Shown here piece by piece: positions 26,427-26,827 of a DNA stretch of 26,827 nucleotides (position 1 is its first letter; every line of letters begins with the position of its first letter). The notes under the pieces are model-generated. The model had not been told where the DNA came from. It saw only the letters and a list, made by a program, of their open reading frames with translations, and searched no databases. This DNA is from UBA4716 sp002438865. Lineage in GTDB: Bacteria; Bacillota; Clostridia; UBA1381. The stretch spans positions 1 through 26,827 of the forward strand of contig CALERO010000075.1 of the NCBI GenBank assembly GCA_937907325.1. Direction: 5' to 3'. Made by a program: the position numbers and the translations under genes.

Positions 26427-26741
26427 ATGATCAGAAAAGCATTTAAAATGAAGCTTTATAAAGGCTGTGAAAAAGAATATGAAAAACGCCACAACGAGCT
26501 TTGGCAGGAAATGAAAGATATGATCCGTGAATACGGCGGAAAAAATTATTCGATATATCTTGATAAGGAAACCAACGTTCTTTACGGATATATTGAGATA
26601 GAAAACAGCGAGCGCTGGGACGCAAGCGCAAAAACGGATATATGTCAAAAGTGGTGGGCGTATATGGCGGATATTATGGAAACAAATCCCGACAACAGTC
26701 CCGTATCGGTTGATTTGGAGGAAGTATTTCATCTTGAGTGA
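26427..26741 (+). CDS. rhaM: L-rhamnose mutarotase
   Basis: Protein of 104 residues, the exact family length. RhaM interconverts the alpha and beta anomers of L-rhamnose so that L-rhamnose isomerase can use them. The sequence carries the family signature almost throughout: MIRKAFKMKLYKG at the start, YEKRHNELW (with the catalytic His), YGGKNYSIYLDKETN, ERWDASAKTDICQKWW and NPDNSPVS near the end. It is cytoplasmic. It is the last gene of the operon and lies 19 bases after the secreted beta-helix protein. No rhamnose isomerase, kinase or aldolase is in the window, so they are likely elsewhere. Its presence strongly suggests that the locus releases L-rhamnose. Confidence 0.93.
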   Translation: MIRKAFKMKLYKGCEKEYEKRHNELWQEMKDMIREYGGKNYSIYLDKETNVLYGYIEIENSERWDASAKTDICQKWWAYMADIMETNPDNSPVSVDLEEVFHLE

Positions 26742-26750
26742 AATATTATT

Positions 26751-26774
26751 AAAGAGGGTGCTTGCACCCTCTTT
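26751..26774 (+). terminator. Putative operon-end terminator hairpin
   Basis: AAAGAGGGTGC (26751-26761) is fully complementary to GCACCCTCTTT (26764-26774); the practical loop is CTTG. A-rich 5' and T-rich 3' ends of the stem fit a short bidirectional terminator, although the T-run is only three bases. It starts ten bases after the rhaM stop. Confidence 0.65.
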
Positions 26775-26776
26775 GA

Positions 26777-26804
26777 GCCTGTCGACAAAATATTGTCGAC
26801 AGGC
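26777..26804. repeat. Perfect 12-bp inverted repeat
   Basis: GCCTGTCGACAA (26777-26788) and TTGTCGACAGGC (26793-26804) flank a 4-nt AATA loop. Directly follows the first hairpin. Could be a second terminator stem or a protein-binding palindrome. Confidence 0.6.
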
Positions 26805-26827
26805 GAAAAAAGTGATATATCACTTTT
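26805..26827. repeat. AT-rich palindrome, copy 2 (cut by the window end)
   Basis: Contains the perfect 20-base palindrome AAAAGTGATATATCACTTTT (26808-26827). The visible 23 bases match 10953-10975 at all but one position. Both copies lie downstream of the last gene of a transcription unit. Confidence 0.65.

Noticed and set aside
1..26827. CRISPR arrays, tRNA or rRNA genes, transposases
   Set aside because: No regularly spaced repeats, no cloverleaf-like tRNA ends and no transposase-like protein were seen on either strand.

Overview
The window reads as one carbohydrate-utilisation region of a Gram-positive, Clostridia-like bacterium. The evidence is the pairing of S-layer homology (SLH) proteins, a lipoprotein-anchored Lpl-type ABC importer without its own ATPase, strong AGGAGG-type ribosome binding sites and Firmicutes-style hairpin terminators. 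Every gene that can be supported lies on the + strand. A fibre- or pectin-degrading gut Clostridia member would fit, but the species is not identifiable from the sequence alone.

Layout. (1) 1-4513: the last codons of an upstream gene, then two cell-surface SLH proteins. One carries SLH repeats at its C-terminus, the other at its N-terminus, and neither has a recognisable catalytic domain. (2) 4514-8017: a solute-binding lipoprotein and two permeases of the LplA/LplB/LplC (YtcQ/YteP/YtcP) type, followed by a GC-rich hairpin. (3) 8018-10935: a leader with potential RNA structure and a secreted 915-residue protein with three carbohydrate-binding-like modules. (4) 10936-11172: a palindromic element, two strong hairpins (the second a textbook intrinsic terminator) and a good sigma-A-like promoter. 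(5) 11173-26741: a tightly packed seven-gene operon with overlaps or short gaps: a GH28-like beta-helix enzyme, a DUF4091/GH123-like enzyme, a GH3 with reversed domain order, a GH65 phosphorylase, a single-chain beta-phosphoglucomutase-GH3 fusion, a 1354-residue secreted multi-module beta-helix protein, and L-rhamnose mutarotase. (6) 26742-26827: three consecutive inverted repeats, the last matching the palindrome downstream of the 915-residue gene.

Working model (inference). Surface and secreted binding proteins capture a plant glycan or its fragments. The ABC importer brings oligosaccharides in, and leaderless cytoplasmic enzymes take them apart: GH28-like, DUF4091 and GH3 enzymes trim the ends, and GH65 phosphorolyses an alpha-glucoside to beta-glucose-1-phosphate. 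The fused beta-phosphoglucomutase then makes glucose-6-phosphate, while RhaM equilibrates the anomers of L-rhamnose released by a glycosidase or by the phosphorylase. A GH65 phosphorylase, beta-phosphoglucomutase and rhamnose mutarotase together suggest a glucosyl-rhamnose unit. The known GH65 activity 3-O-alpha-D-glucosyl-L-rhamnose phosphorylase is an attractive candidate.

The most unusual items are the beta-phosphoglucomutase-GH3 fusion, the coexistence in one operon of a domain-reversed and a canonical GH3, a GH28-like enzyme that keeps the aspartate triad but lacks the usual histidine, and a phage-fibre-like C-terminal module on the secreted beta-helix protein.
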